A DNA stretch of 28,490 nt from a virus. The notes under the pieces are model-generated. The model saw nothing but the letters and a program-made list of their open reading frames with translations. It ran no database searches and had not been told where the DNA came from. A program made the translations under genes and the position numbers. Each line of letters starts with the position of its first letter. Positions within the stretch are counted from its first letter, which is position 1. The stretch spans positions 1 to 28,490 of the IMG/VR virus record IMGVR_UViG_3300018414_000180. The stretch is one strand, 5' to 3'. Below, one piece after another: positions 14,337 to 19,809 of the stretch.

Positions 14337-14353
14337 AAGTCCCCTCCCCTAAG

Positions 14354-14381
14354 AATCCCGCCGCTGTGCGGGATTTTTTTT
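14354..14381 (+). terminator. Terminator of the cI operon
   Basis: A perfect 8-bp stem (AATCCCGC / GCGGGATT) with a 6-base loop is followed by eight T residues on the plus strand. It separates the cI transcript from the left early promoter region. Confidence 0.9.
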
Positions 14382-14396
14382 GCCTGAATAAAATTT

Positions 14397-14459
14397 TCTG
14401 CGCTTGACGCAGATTTAATTCTGCGCATAATGCAAATCACTTTCTGCGCATTACGCAGA
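14397..14459. promoter_or_regulatory. Left operator region (OL-like), three repressor sites
   Basis: Three 17-bp sites lie at 14397-14413 (TCTGCGC, TTG, ACGCAGA), 14420-14436 (TCTGCGC, ATA, ATGCAAA) and 14443-14459 (TCTGCGC, ATT, ACGCAGA). Their centres are exactly 23 bp apart, close to two helical turns, which would favour cooperative binding. They share the motif found between cro and cI. Confidence 0.88.
14404..14431 (+). promoter_or_regulatory. pL promoter of the left early operon
   Basis: TTGACG at 14404-14409 and CATAAT at 14426-14431 are separated by 16 bases, each one base from the sigma70 consensus. The -35 lies inside the first operator and the -10 inside the second, so repressor bound at either site would block RNA polymerase. 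The promoter points to the plus-strand early genes. Confidence 0.75.
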
Positions 14460-14746
14460 TTTACACCGCTCTTTAGCGTCACCGCATCACCTTTGCCGGA
14501 TCACCACCGGCGGCAACAAGGCAGCGATGAACCGGCCTCAACGGTTCAGAGGGTTGGCAACTGGCCCGGGCGTGCAGCGTAAAGCGCCAAGAACAGTTAT
14601 CCGGCGGACCAGGGTCGCGGCTGGAGGAACAACACGAAGAAGGCCGGCGAGAACGTAGCCAGTAGCTGATCGCCGGCCAGCAAGGAGTTTTCACTGATGC
14701 ACCTGGTTACCCGGGTGCATTGGGAAAACAACCGGAGAACCACCAA
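14460..14746 (+). promoter_or_regulatory. Structured leader of the left early operon
   Basis: This is about 290 bases between pL and the first ordinary gene. It holds several inverted repeats: GCCGG/CCGGC with a 7-base loop (14495-14511), a 9-bp pair GGCCGGCGA/TCGCCGGCC (14642-14678) and ATGCACC/GGTGCAT (14697-14720). The first is a possible boxB-like hairpin, though its loop is longer than in lambda. Two short ORFs listed separately lie inside. Such leaders carry antitermination (nut) sites in lambda-like phages; that role is inferred. Confidence 0.45.
14527..14658 (+). CDS. Possible arginine-rich peptide in the position of lambda N
   Basis: A 43-codon ATG frame has 12 arginines and 1 lysine, for example VIRRTRVAAG and TTRRRPART. 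AAGG lies 5 bases before the ATG. It is the first frame after pL, where lambda encodes the arginine-rich antiterminator N. Against it, codons such as AGA, AGG and GGA are frequent, unlike its neighbours, and the sequence has no similarity I can recognise. It may equally be part of an untranslated leader RNA. Confidence 0.3.
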   Translation: MNRPQRFRGLATGPGVQRKAPRTVIRRTRVAAGGTTRRRPART

Positions 14747-14750
14747 ATGA
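14697..14750 (+). CDS. Short leader peptide coupled to the next gene
   Basis: A 17-codon frame reads MHLVTRVHWENNRRTTK. It has a strong AAGGAG 9 bases before its ATG, better than that of the following gene. Its stop overlaps the next start as ATGA, so it could couple translation. A hairpin (ATGCACC/GGTGCAT) covers its first codons and might control access. Translation is not proven. Confidence 0.4.
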   Translation: MHLVTRVHWENNRRTTK

Positions 14751-15010
14751 CCCACTACCTGAAGGACTACATCCGGCTTTGCCACGAATGCAGCACCGAC
14801 CGCTCGAACGTTGGAAACATGCTGTCGATCGTGATCCCAGTGATTCAAAGCCGGGCCCGCGAGATAAGGGAGGCTCTGAGCGATTTCCCGTGCGTATGGC
14901 TTTGCTGGCAAGACCTTGAGCGCGACGCAGTCGAGCTTGAACAAGCAGTTGCGGCGGGCCTTTCACGCTGCACGCTTGAGCCAGAGCAACAGGATCTATT
15001 CGCAGCTTAA
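14747..15010 (+). CDS. Hypothetical early phage protein
   Basis: The 87-residue protein starts MTHYLKDYIRLCHECSTDRS and continues with NVGNMLSIVIPVIQSRAREI and FPCVWLCWQDLERDAVELEQ, then ends EPEQQDLFAA. It is predicted helical and soluble, with several cysteines. GGAG lies 9 bases before the ATG, which overlaps the stop of the preceding short peptide. It is the first full gene of the left early operon. I recognise it only as a type of protein common in Pseudomonas prophages, without known function. Confidence 0.7.
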   Translation: MTHYLKDYIRLCHECSTDRSNVGNMLSIVIPVIQSRAREIREALSDFPCVWLCWQDLERDAVELEQAVAAGLSRCTLEPEQQDLFAA

Positions 15011-15134
15011 CGATTTCACTGACTGGCCTTCGACGAGGGCCGGACGGGAAATCAGCCGGCGCCGAGCGGTGAAATCCCGACACGATTCGATTGTGGATCA
15101 CGCGCCGGCTTCTTACCCCCTCCCCCGAATCCAT

Positions 15135-15192
15135 CCGAATGCACTCACCCCCGCGCCCATCGGCAACCGGCGGGAGGCCTGAGTGCATCCGG
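15135..15192. repeat. Large inverted repeat in the early intergenic region
   Basis: The stretch 15011-15227 has no convincing gene. It contains an interrupted 13-bp inverted repeat, CCGAATGCACTCA (15135-15147) and TGAGTGCATCCGG (15180-15192), with one mismatch that pairs as G-U in RNA. The loop contains a second repeat, CCCGC/GCGGG. No T tract follows, so it is not an ordinary terminator; an RNA structure or a protein site is possible. Confidence 0.55.
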
Positions 15193-15227
15193 CTGAATTT
15201 GGAACAACGTCACCCGAGGACATGGAC

Positions 15228-15602
15228 ATGCAAACAGCAATGCAGATCTGCCAAGAGCGGTACGACCGCCGTCTGCCACCAGAACCCGACGACAACGAAG
15301 AGCTGGTGGATGCCGAGGTTTCCCGGGTGATGGCGCTTGAATCGAATGTTGTGCCCTTCTTCGATCAGCGAGTAGGCGCCGGCCGCGGCCACGTCCCAGG
15401 CTTCGCGCTGAATGCGAGCGAGACAATGGCCAGGGCCTGCGATCACGAATGCATGGACGTCCAACTGGTGCTGGCGGTCCTGGCTGGCGACTTCGAGCGA
15501 GCCCAGGCAATCGCCGAGAAAGCTTTCCGGGAGCCGCTCGAATCCGAGGCGCGGGCCATGGTGATGACGTCCATGGGCCTGCTGACGAGGGTCTGCCAGT
15601 GA
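15228..15602 (+). CDS. Hypothetical early phage protein
   Basis: The 124-residue protein starts MQTAMQICQERYDRRLPPEP and continues DDNEELVDAEVSRVMALESN, VVPFFDQ, and ends SEARAMVMTSMGLLTRVCQ. I chose the ATG at 15228 because GAGG stands 8 bases upstream; an in-frame ATG at 15222 would be too close. It is acidic and helical. Its stop overlaps the start of the next gene (GTGA). No domain is recognised; the conserved-looking segment NASETMARACDHECMDVQLV may help a profile search. Confidence 0.7.
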   Translation: MQTAMQICQERYDRRLPPEPDDNEELVDAEVSRVMALESNVVPFFDQRVGAGRGHVPGFALNASETMARACDHECMDVQLVLAVLAGDFERAQAIAEKAFREPLESEARAMVMTSMGLLTRVCQ

Positions 15603-15832
15603 TCGCCCAGCACGATATCGCCCAGGGCATGCTCGAAAGCTACCTGGAACGGATGCAGGACCTGCAGTGTTCCGATATTGCGGTAAATGCCTCGGCCACA
15701 ACGGCCGTCCTGATCTTCCGCGCGCTGGGAGTTATCAGCGCCGAGGAAGACGCCGACTTCACCGAACAGCTGCGCAGCCTTCATGAGCGGCGCCGAGCTG
15801 GCGAACTTGGGAGCCCGACCCATGAATGGTAA
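15599..15832 (+). CDS. Small hypothetical early phage protein
   Basis: The 77-residue protein starts at a GTG that overlaps the preceding stop (GTGA), with GAGGG 7 bases upstream. It reads M-IAQHDIAQGMLESYLERMQ, then IAVNASATTAVLIFRALGVI, then SAEEDADFTEQLRSLHERRR. It is helical, acidic and probably soluble. The open frame reaches back to 15449, but that extension shadows the preceding gene. The function is unknown. Confidence 0.68.
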   Translation: MIAQHDIAQGMLESYLERMQDLQCSDIAVNASATTAVLIFRALGVISAEEDADFTEQLRSLHERRRAGELGSPTHEW

Positions 15833-15977
15833 CTGCGTGGCGATTCTCGCCAGAAATCATGAAGCCCTAGCCAAGGCCCTGAGAAATCAGGGCTTTTTTT
15901 TGGTTTCAGAGCTGAACAAGCGGATTCGCGTCGACACCACAGCACGCGGGATGCTGGTTGCGCGGGTGGCCCGGTGA
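15822..15977 (+). CDS. Small hypothetical protein containing an internal terminator
   Basis: The 51-residue frame reads MNGNCVAILARNHEALAKAL, RNQGFFLVSELNKRIRVDTT and ARGMLVARVAR. It overlaps the preceding gene by 11 bases and its stop overlaps the next start (GTGA). This chain of overlaps argues that it is translated. Oddly, a strong intrinsic terminator (15876-15901) lies within codons 19-27 and encodes part of ALRNQGFFL. The function is unknown; the peptide may serve an attenuation mechanism. Confidence 0.5.
   Translation: MNGNCVAILARNHEALAKALRNQGFFLVSELNKRIRVDTTARGMLVARVAR
15876..15901 (+). terminator. Intrinsic terminator inside an early ORF
   Basis: GCCCTGA, GAAA, TCAGGGC and then eight T residues form a perfect 7-bp stem with a GNRA tetraloop on the plus strand. 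It interrupts the pL operon upstream of the recombination genes, so readthrough would need antitermination or a translating ribosome. Confidence 0.82.
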
Positions 15978-16150
15978 GCGGCGAAGGCGCAAAGAAGCGC
16001 CAGCAGGCCGCCGCCAAGCGCTGCGCCCGGCTTCGTGACCAGGGACTGACCCTGGGCCAGATCGCCGACATAACCGGAATCGACCGAGACAAGGTTGCGG
16101 CCCGGATAACCCTCGGCGAACGGCTGATCAGCCTGGAGGTTACCCCGTGA
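15974..16150 (+). CDS. Small helix-turn-helix protein
   Basis: The 58-residue frame starts at GTG overlapping the preceding stop. It reads M-SGEGAKKRQQAAAKRCARL, then RDQGLTLGQIADITGIDRDK and VAARITLGERLISLE. The block LTLGQIADITGIDRDKVAAR has the spacing of a helix-turn-helix, and the N-terminus is strongly basic. It could be a small DNA-binding regulator. Its stop overlaps the next start (GTGA), giving three linked genes in a row. No family is recognised. Confidence 0.65.
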   Translation: MSGEGAKKRQQAAAKRCARLRDQGLTLGQIADITGIDRDKVAARITLGERLISLEVTP

Positions 16151-16263
16151 CAAACCATCAGCGCGCCCGGCGCATGTTGATCTTGCGCGGTTCCCTCCCC
16201 GTCCTTCTCGTTTTCTCCCTCCTGATGCTGGCCGGCGCCCTTGCCGACCGCGTAACTCAATAG
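16147..16263 (+). CDS. Very small membrane protein
   Basis: The 38-residue frame starts at GTG overlapping the previous stop. It reads M-TNHQRARRMLILRGSLP followed by the hydrophobic stretch VLLVFSLLMLAGALA and a short polar end. A basic N-terminus before one hydrophobic helix suggests an inner-membrane peptide with the N-terminus inside. The function is unknown. The overlap and the following closely spaced gene support translation. Confidence 0.5.
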   Translation: MTNHQRARRMLILRGSLPVLLVFSLLMLAGALADRVTQ

Positions 16264-16272
16264 GTGCGCAGC

Positions 16273-16563
16273 ATGAGCAAGCACACTCCAGGGCCTTGGC
16301 ATGCCAAAGGCCCCGACGACTTCTGGGACTTCAACATTTTGCACGGCGGCGACTCCTTGGCCGTCGCCGCTGTCGTTTCAAACATGCGCCCATTGGACGA
16401 AATCACTGCCAATGCCCGGCTGGTCGCGGCAGCACCCGAGTTACTCGCTGCCCTTCAAGACTGCGTGGCTGTGATGGAACAGGACCTGGCCGGCTTGCGC
16501 GTTATCCAGCCAGAGCTGAACCAGGCCCGGGCCGCCCTGGCTGCGGCAAGGGGTGACCTGTGA
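16273..16563 (+). CDS. Conserved SKHTPGPW-type phage protein
   Basis: The 96-residue protein starts MSKHTPGPWHAKGPDDFWDF and has the block EITANARLVAAAPELLAALQ. The HTPGPW start and the NARL(V/I)AAAPELL motif define a small family very common in phages and prophages, with no known function. AGGTG stands 6 bases before the ATG. Its end overlaps the start of the nuclease gene. It is helical in its second half (QDCVAVMEQDLAGLRVIQPE). Confidence 0.8.
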   Translation: MSKHTPGPWHAKGPDDFWDFNILHGGDSLAVAAVVSNMRPLDEITANARLVAAAPELLAALQDCVAVMEQDLAGLRVIQPELNQARAALAAARGDL

Positions 16564-17366
16564 ACAGTCCTATCAAGGTCCGCGCGTCCTCCTGGGGCTC
16601 GCTGTTCAACTGCGGCTATGCCTGGGAGTACACGCATATCCTCGGGCACCGATCCCCCAGCAGCCCGCGGGCCCAGCTGGGAACGGCTATTCACGCCAGC
16701 ACCGCCGCATTCGACGCGGCAAGGATCAACGGCAGCGACCTGTCGGCCTTCGATACCGCCGAGCTGCTGCTGCACACGCTGCGCAATCCTGAGTACGACG
16801 TCGACTGGCGCGGCTCCGATATCACCCTGGCCCAGGCCGAAGCCACGGGCCTGCAGCTGCACACTCGCTACTGCAACGAGATCAGCCCCCGTTATGAGTT
16901 CCAGGCAGTGGAGCTGACCACCAAGCCGCTGGAGATCGATTGCGGCGGTGGCGTGATCATCCAGCTCACGGGCCAGCTCGACCGGGCGCGGATCTGCAAG
17001 ACGGGTCACGGTGTTGGTATCGCCGACGTGAAGACCGGCGGCGCCGCAGTCAGCCAGGGGGTGGCGAAGACCAAGGGCCACGCCCCGCAGATCGGCACCT
17101 ACGAAATTCTCTACGAGCACACCACCGGCGAGCCCATCACCGCCCCGGCACACATCATCGGGCTGAAGACAAAGGGCAAGCCGGAAACCGGTATCGGCGA
17201 AATCAGCGGCGCCAAGCAAATGATGGTCGGAACCGAGGAATTCCCCGGCCTGATCCAGATCGGCGCCGAAATGCTCCGCTCCGGCCTGTTCCCCCCAAAC
17301 CCCCAGAGTTTCACCTGCTCGGCGAAGTACTGCCCGCGCTGGTCCACCTGCCCCTACCACGAGTAA
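16560..17366 (+). CDS. Cas4/RecB-like PD-(D/E)XK exonuclease with Fe-S cysteines
   Basis: The 268-residue protein starts at GTG 16560. It has the RecB-type nuclease layout: GTAIHAS (His45), LTGQLDRARI (Asp141), IADVKTGG (Asp156 and Lys158) and QIGTYEI (Gln177/Tyr181 motif). Cys18 in LFNCGYAW plus Cys253, Cys258 and Cys264 in FTCSAKYCPRWSTC match the four ligands of the 4Fe-4S cluster in AddB/Cas4 nucleases. It probably resects DNA ends for the RecT-like annealing protein encoded one gene downstream. No CRISPR genes are present, so a recombination role is the better reading. Confidence 0.87.
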   Translation: MNSPIKVRASSWGSLFNCGYAWEYTHILGHRSPSSPRAQLGTAIHASTAAFDAARINGSDLSAFDTAELLLHTLRNPEYDVDWRGSDITLAQAEATGLQLHTRYCNEISPRYEFQAVELTTKPLEIDCGGGVIIQLTGQLDRARICKTGHGVGIADVKTGGAAVSQGVAKTKGHAPQIGTYEILYEHTTGEPITAPAHIIGLKTKGKPETGIGEISGAKQMMVGTEEFPGLIQIGAEMLRSGLFPPNPQSFTCSAKYCPRWSTCPYHE

Positions 17367-17372
17367 CCGTCA

Positions 17373-17582
17373 ATGAAAGCCCAAGACGTCTACATCCGCC
17401 TCATTGATCCGACCGGAAAACATCGCACGGTCATCAACCACCACCGCGTTTGGGACCGCGAGCGGTTCTACCAGGCCCAGGTCAAGCTGTACGAAGACCC
17501 GAAGAAAAAGATCGAAGACCGCCGCCTGGTCCAGACAGCCACAGAAAACGACTACAACGAAGCCCGGAGGGCAAAGCCATGA
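17373..17582 (+). CDS. Small hypothetical protein between nuclease and annealase
   Basis: The 69-residue basic protein starts MKAQDVYIRLIDPTGKHRTV and ends RRLVQTATENDYNEARRAKP, with a helical region RVWDRERFYQAQVKLYEDPK. It lies 6 bases after the nuclease stop, and its own stop overlaps the RecT-like start (ATGA). The ribosome site is weak. It might be a partner of the recombination pair, but no family is recognised. Confidence 0.7.
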   Translation: MKAQDVYIRLIDPTGKHRTVINHHRVWDRERFYQAQVKLYEDPKKKIEDRRLVQTATENDYNEARRAKP

Positions 17583-18511
17583 CTCAGCCCACCACCCTGG
17601 CGCAGATGCAGACCAGCGCTGTAGCCAAGCCAAACGACGCCCCCATGTCGCTGCTGACCGGCTCCGGCTTCGATCAGTTGCAGAGGGTCGCGAAGGCGCT
17701 TTGTGCTTCCACGTTGGTGCCTGCACAGTACCGCGCATTCACTGAAGTGAAAGCCTACGGCAAGGTGACCGGACACAACCCAAACCCTGCCGGCCTGCCC
17801 AACTGCGTTGTGGCGCTGAACATGGCCATGCGTATGGGTGCCGACCCGCTGATGGTCATGCAGAACCTGTACGTGATCGAGGGCCGGCCAAGCTGGTCCA
17901 GCCAGTTCATCATCGCTGCGATCAATAGTTGCGGCCGATTCAGCCCGCTGCGCTTCGAACTGAGCGAGCCGGGAAAAGATCAGGTCGTGAAGTACAAGGC
18001 CGTGGTCTGGAAGAACGACAAAAAGACCGAAGAGCCCCGCGAGGTCACCATCCAGCACCGCACCTGCCGTGCCTGGGTGATCGAGAAAGAAACCGGCGAC
18101 CGCCTGGACGGGCCCACCGTATCCATGCAGATGGCTATCGATGAGGGCTGGCTCACCAAGAACGGCAGCAAGTGGCAGACGATGCCAGAAATCATGCTGC
18201 GTTACCGGGCGGCGAGCCTATTCGGCCGGCTGTACGCGCCTGAGCTGCTGATGGGCCTGCAAACCCAGGAAGAGGTCCACGACTTCATCGACGCCACTCC
18301 GGACGGTGCCGGTAATTACGCGGTCGATCTCAACGATCTGCGCAACAAGGAGCCTGAGCCGCCGGCGATCCTCGACCAGGAGGACGGCCCGGGCGACGCA
18401 CCCGAGACAGCCCCCCTTGAAACCGAGACGAAAGCAGCCGAAACCGCAACGGACCAGGCTGAACCCGCAACAGCTGATGCAGATCTACCCGACGATCTGG
18501 CGTTCGAGTAA
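17579..18511 (+). CDS. RecT-like single-strand annealing protein
   Basis: The 310-residue protein has the order of motifs seen in RecT-type annealases: LQRVAKALCASTLVPAQYR, then NCVVALNMAMRMGADPLMVM, then QNLYVIEGRPSWSSQFIIAA and, toward the C-terminus, EIMLRYRAASLFGRLYAPEL. The tail is acidic and Ala/Glu/Thr-rich and ends DADLPDDLAFE, as in proteins that contact SSB or nucleases. It pairs complementary single strands during phage recombination. GGAGG 8 bases upstream supports the ATG at 17579. The neighbouring Cas4-like nuclease would supply the single strands. Confidence 0.82.
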   Translation: MTQPTTLAQMQTSAVAKPNDAPMSLLTGSGFDQLQRVAKALCASTLVPAQYRAFTEVKAYGKVTGHNPNPAGLPNCVVALNMAMRMGADPLMVMQNLYVIEGRPSWSSQFIIAAINSCGRFSPLRFELSEPGKDQVVKYKAVVWKNDKKTEEPREVTIQHRTCRAWVIEKETGDRLDGPTVSMQMAIDEGWLTKNGSKWQTMPEIMLRYRAASLFGRLYAPELLMGLQTQEEVHDFIDATPDGAGNYAVDLNDLRNKEPEPPAILDQEDGPGDAPETAPLETETKAAETATDQAEPATADADLPDDLAFE

Positions 18512-18517
18512 ACCGCC

Positions 18518-18718
18518 ATGGCCGCTCAATCAGTCGTCGAGATCTACGACCGCATTGAGGAATTCACAACCCTACTCGCCGCCGCTGAGCTTCACGCCAG
18601 CGGCGCCTGGGAATTGGAATTCACCCAAGACATGCGGGCCAACTTCGCGCGCTACGGCGCCCACACCCACCTGAGCCCGGCGCAAAAGCTGACGCTTGAG
18701 CGCATCGCTAAATCCTGA
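18518..18718 (+). CDS. Small hypothetical early protein
   Basis: The 66-residue protein starts MAAQSVVEIYDRIEEFTTLL and ends LSPAQKLTLERIAKS. It is acidic and largely helical. It lies 6 bases after the RecT-like gene and 11 bases before the FtsK-gamma protein gene. The ribosome site is weak, so coupling to the upstream gene is likely. No family is recognised. Confidence 0.65.
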   Translation: MAAQSVVEIYDRIEEFTTLLAAAELHASGAWELEFTQDMRANFARYGAHTHLSPAQKLTLERIAKS

Positions 18719-18729
18719 GGAAGTCCCCG

Positions 18730-19803
18730 ATGAACATGGAACACAAGGCCATCATTGACCGCGCCAAGCTGCACGACATGCCGCCGTCGGCAATCGCACA
18801 CGAACTGCTGGTGCATGACCTGGTAAATGCGGGTCTGTTTGAGCTGAAAAACCTGCACTCACCATACGGCAAGTTGAACGAAGGCCAGCAGCAGGAAGTC
18901 ATCGACCGCCTGACCGAAGCGGCAGAGAAAGCAGCGCATAACGCGATCTCCATCATCAGCTCGCGCAACGTCTCGACAATCGAAGTCACCATGAAAGAGG
19001 TCAAGTTCAACTCCAAGCAGCTGACCTTGACGTCGATTGTCGACGCCAAGGACCCGAACCGGCACGACCTGATCGACAGCGCAGGCCGCATTTGCCTGCT
19101 GGTTATGGCTCCCGACGATTATGCCGACGGCCTGGACTTCATCCAGCCCGACCGCGATCAGCGCGACCTGCCGCTGCACAGCAGCGAGCTGACCGGTAGC
19201 CTGTTCGACCAGCGCCGGAACAGCCCAGACGAGCCCGACGGCGAACATGAAACGGTGTTCGTAGGTCATGACCAAGACCCGCTGTACGGCGAGGCCGTGG
19301 CGTTCGTACTGGATACCCGGCGCCCCAGCGTTTCGGCCGTCCAGCGCCACCTGAAAGTCGGCTACAACCGCGCTACCCGCATGCTGGGTTGGATGGAAGC
19401 CCAGGGCATCGTCACGCCGGTGGACAGCAACGGCGGCCGCGAGGTGCTGGCACAGAGCCCGGCGCCTGCTGCAGATGCCACGGACATTCAACAGCCTGAA
19501 CAGGTGGACCTGGAGCACGCCCCAGAGCAGCACGGCGAAGCCTTGGCCGAGCATGATCAGCAGTTCGGCAAGGAGTTCGGCGAGTACAGCTATGAGGACG
19601 CCGCGCAGCTGGTGGTCCTGCACGCGCAAACAGTCGACGTCGCCTGGCTGCAGCGCCGGCTCGCAATCGACAGCGACCAAGCCACCACCCTCCTGCTGCG
19701 CCTGGTCGATAACGAGGTGATCACCCTGGAAGCCGAGGGCGAAACATCGATCGACAACACCTATACGGTCCTCGCCAAGCTCGAAGACCTTACCCTGGAG
19801 TAA
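18730..19803 (+). CDS. Recombination-region protein with an FtsK-gamma DNA-binding domain
   Basis: The 357-residue protein has no ATPase motif. Residues 1-135 form an unassigned domain (KAIIDRAKLHDMPPSAIAHE, NVSTIEVTMKEVKFNSKQL). Residues 183-240 are a clear FtsK gamma winged helix: DPLYGEAVAFVLDTRRPSVS followed by AVQRHLKVGYNRATRMLGWM and EAQGIVTP. In FtsK this domain reads the KOPS sequence that directs DNA translocation and activates XerD. A second winged-helix-like segment follows at about 288-335 (EDAAQLVVLHAQTVDVAWLQ, RRLAIDSDQATTLLLRLVDN), after an acidic linker. GAGGAA 7 bases upstream fixes the start. The function in the phage is unknown. Confidence 0.8.
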   Translation: MNMEHKAIIDRAKLHDMPPSAIAHELLVHDLVNAGLFELKNLHSPYGKLNEGQQQEVIDRLTEAAEKAAHNAISIISSRNVSTIEVTMKEVKFNSKQLTLTSIVDAKDPNRHDLIDSAGRICLLVMAPDDYADGLDFIQPDRDQRDLPLHSSELTGSLFDQRRNSPDEPDGEHETVFVGHDQDPLYGEAVAFVLDTRRPSVSAVQRHLKVGYNRATRMLGWMEAQGIVTPVDSNGGREVLAQSPAPAADATDIQQPEQVDLEHAPEQHGEALAEHDQQFGKEFGEYSYEDAAQLVVLHAQTVDVAWLQRRLAIDSDQATTLLLRLVDNEVITLEAEGETSIDNTYTVLAKLEDLTLE

Positions 19804-19809
19804 GCCGCC

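Noticed and set aside
15045-15227. Possible CRISPR or iteron-like repeats in the early intergenic region.
   Set aside because: Only one inverted repeat is present and there are no regularly spaced direct repeats. The Cas4-like gene nearby fits phage recombination, not CRISPR adaptation.
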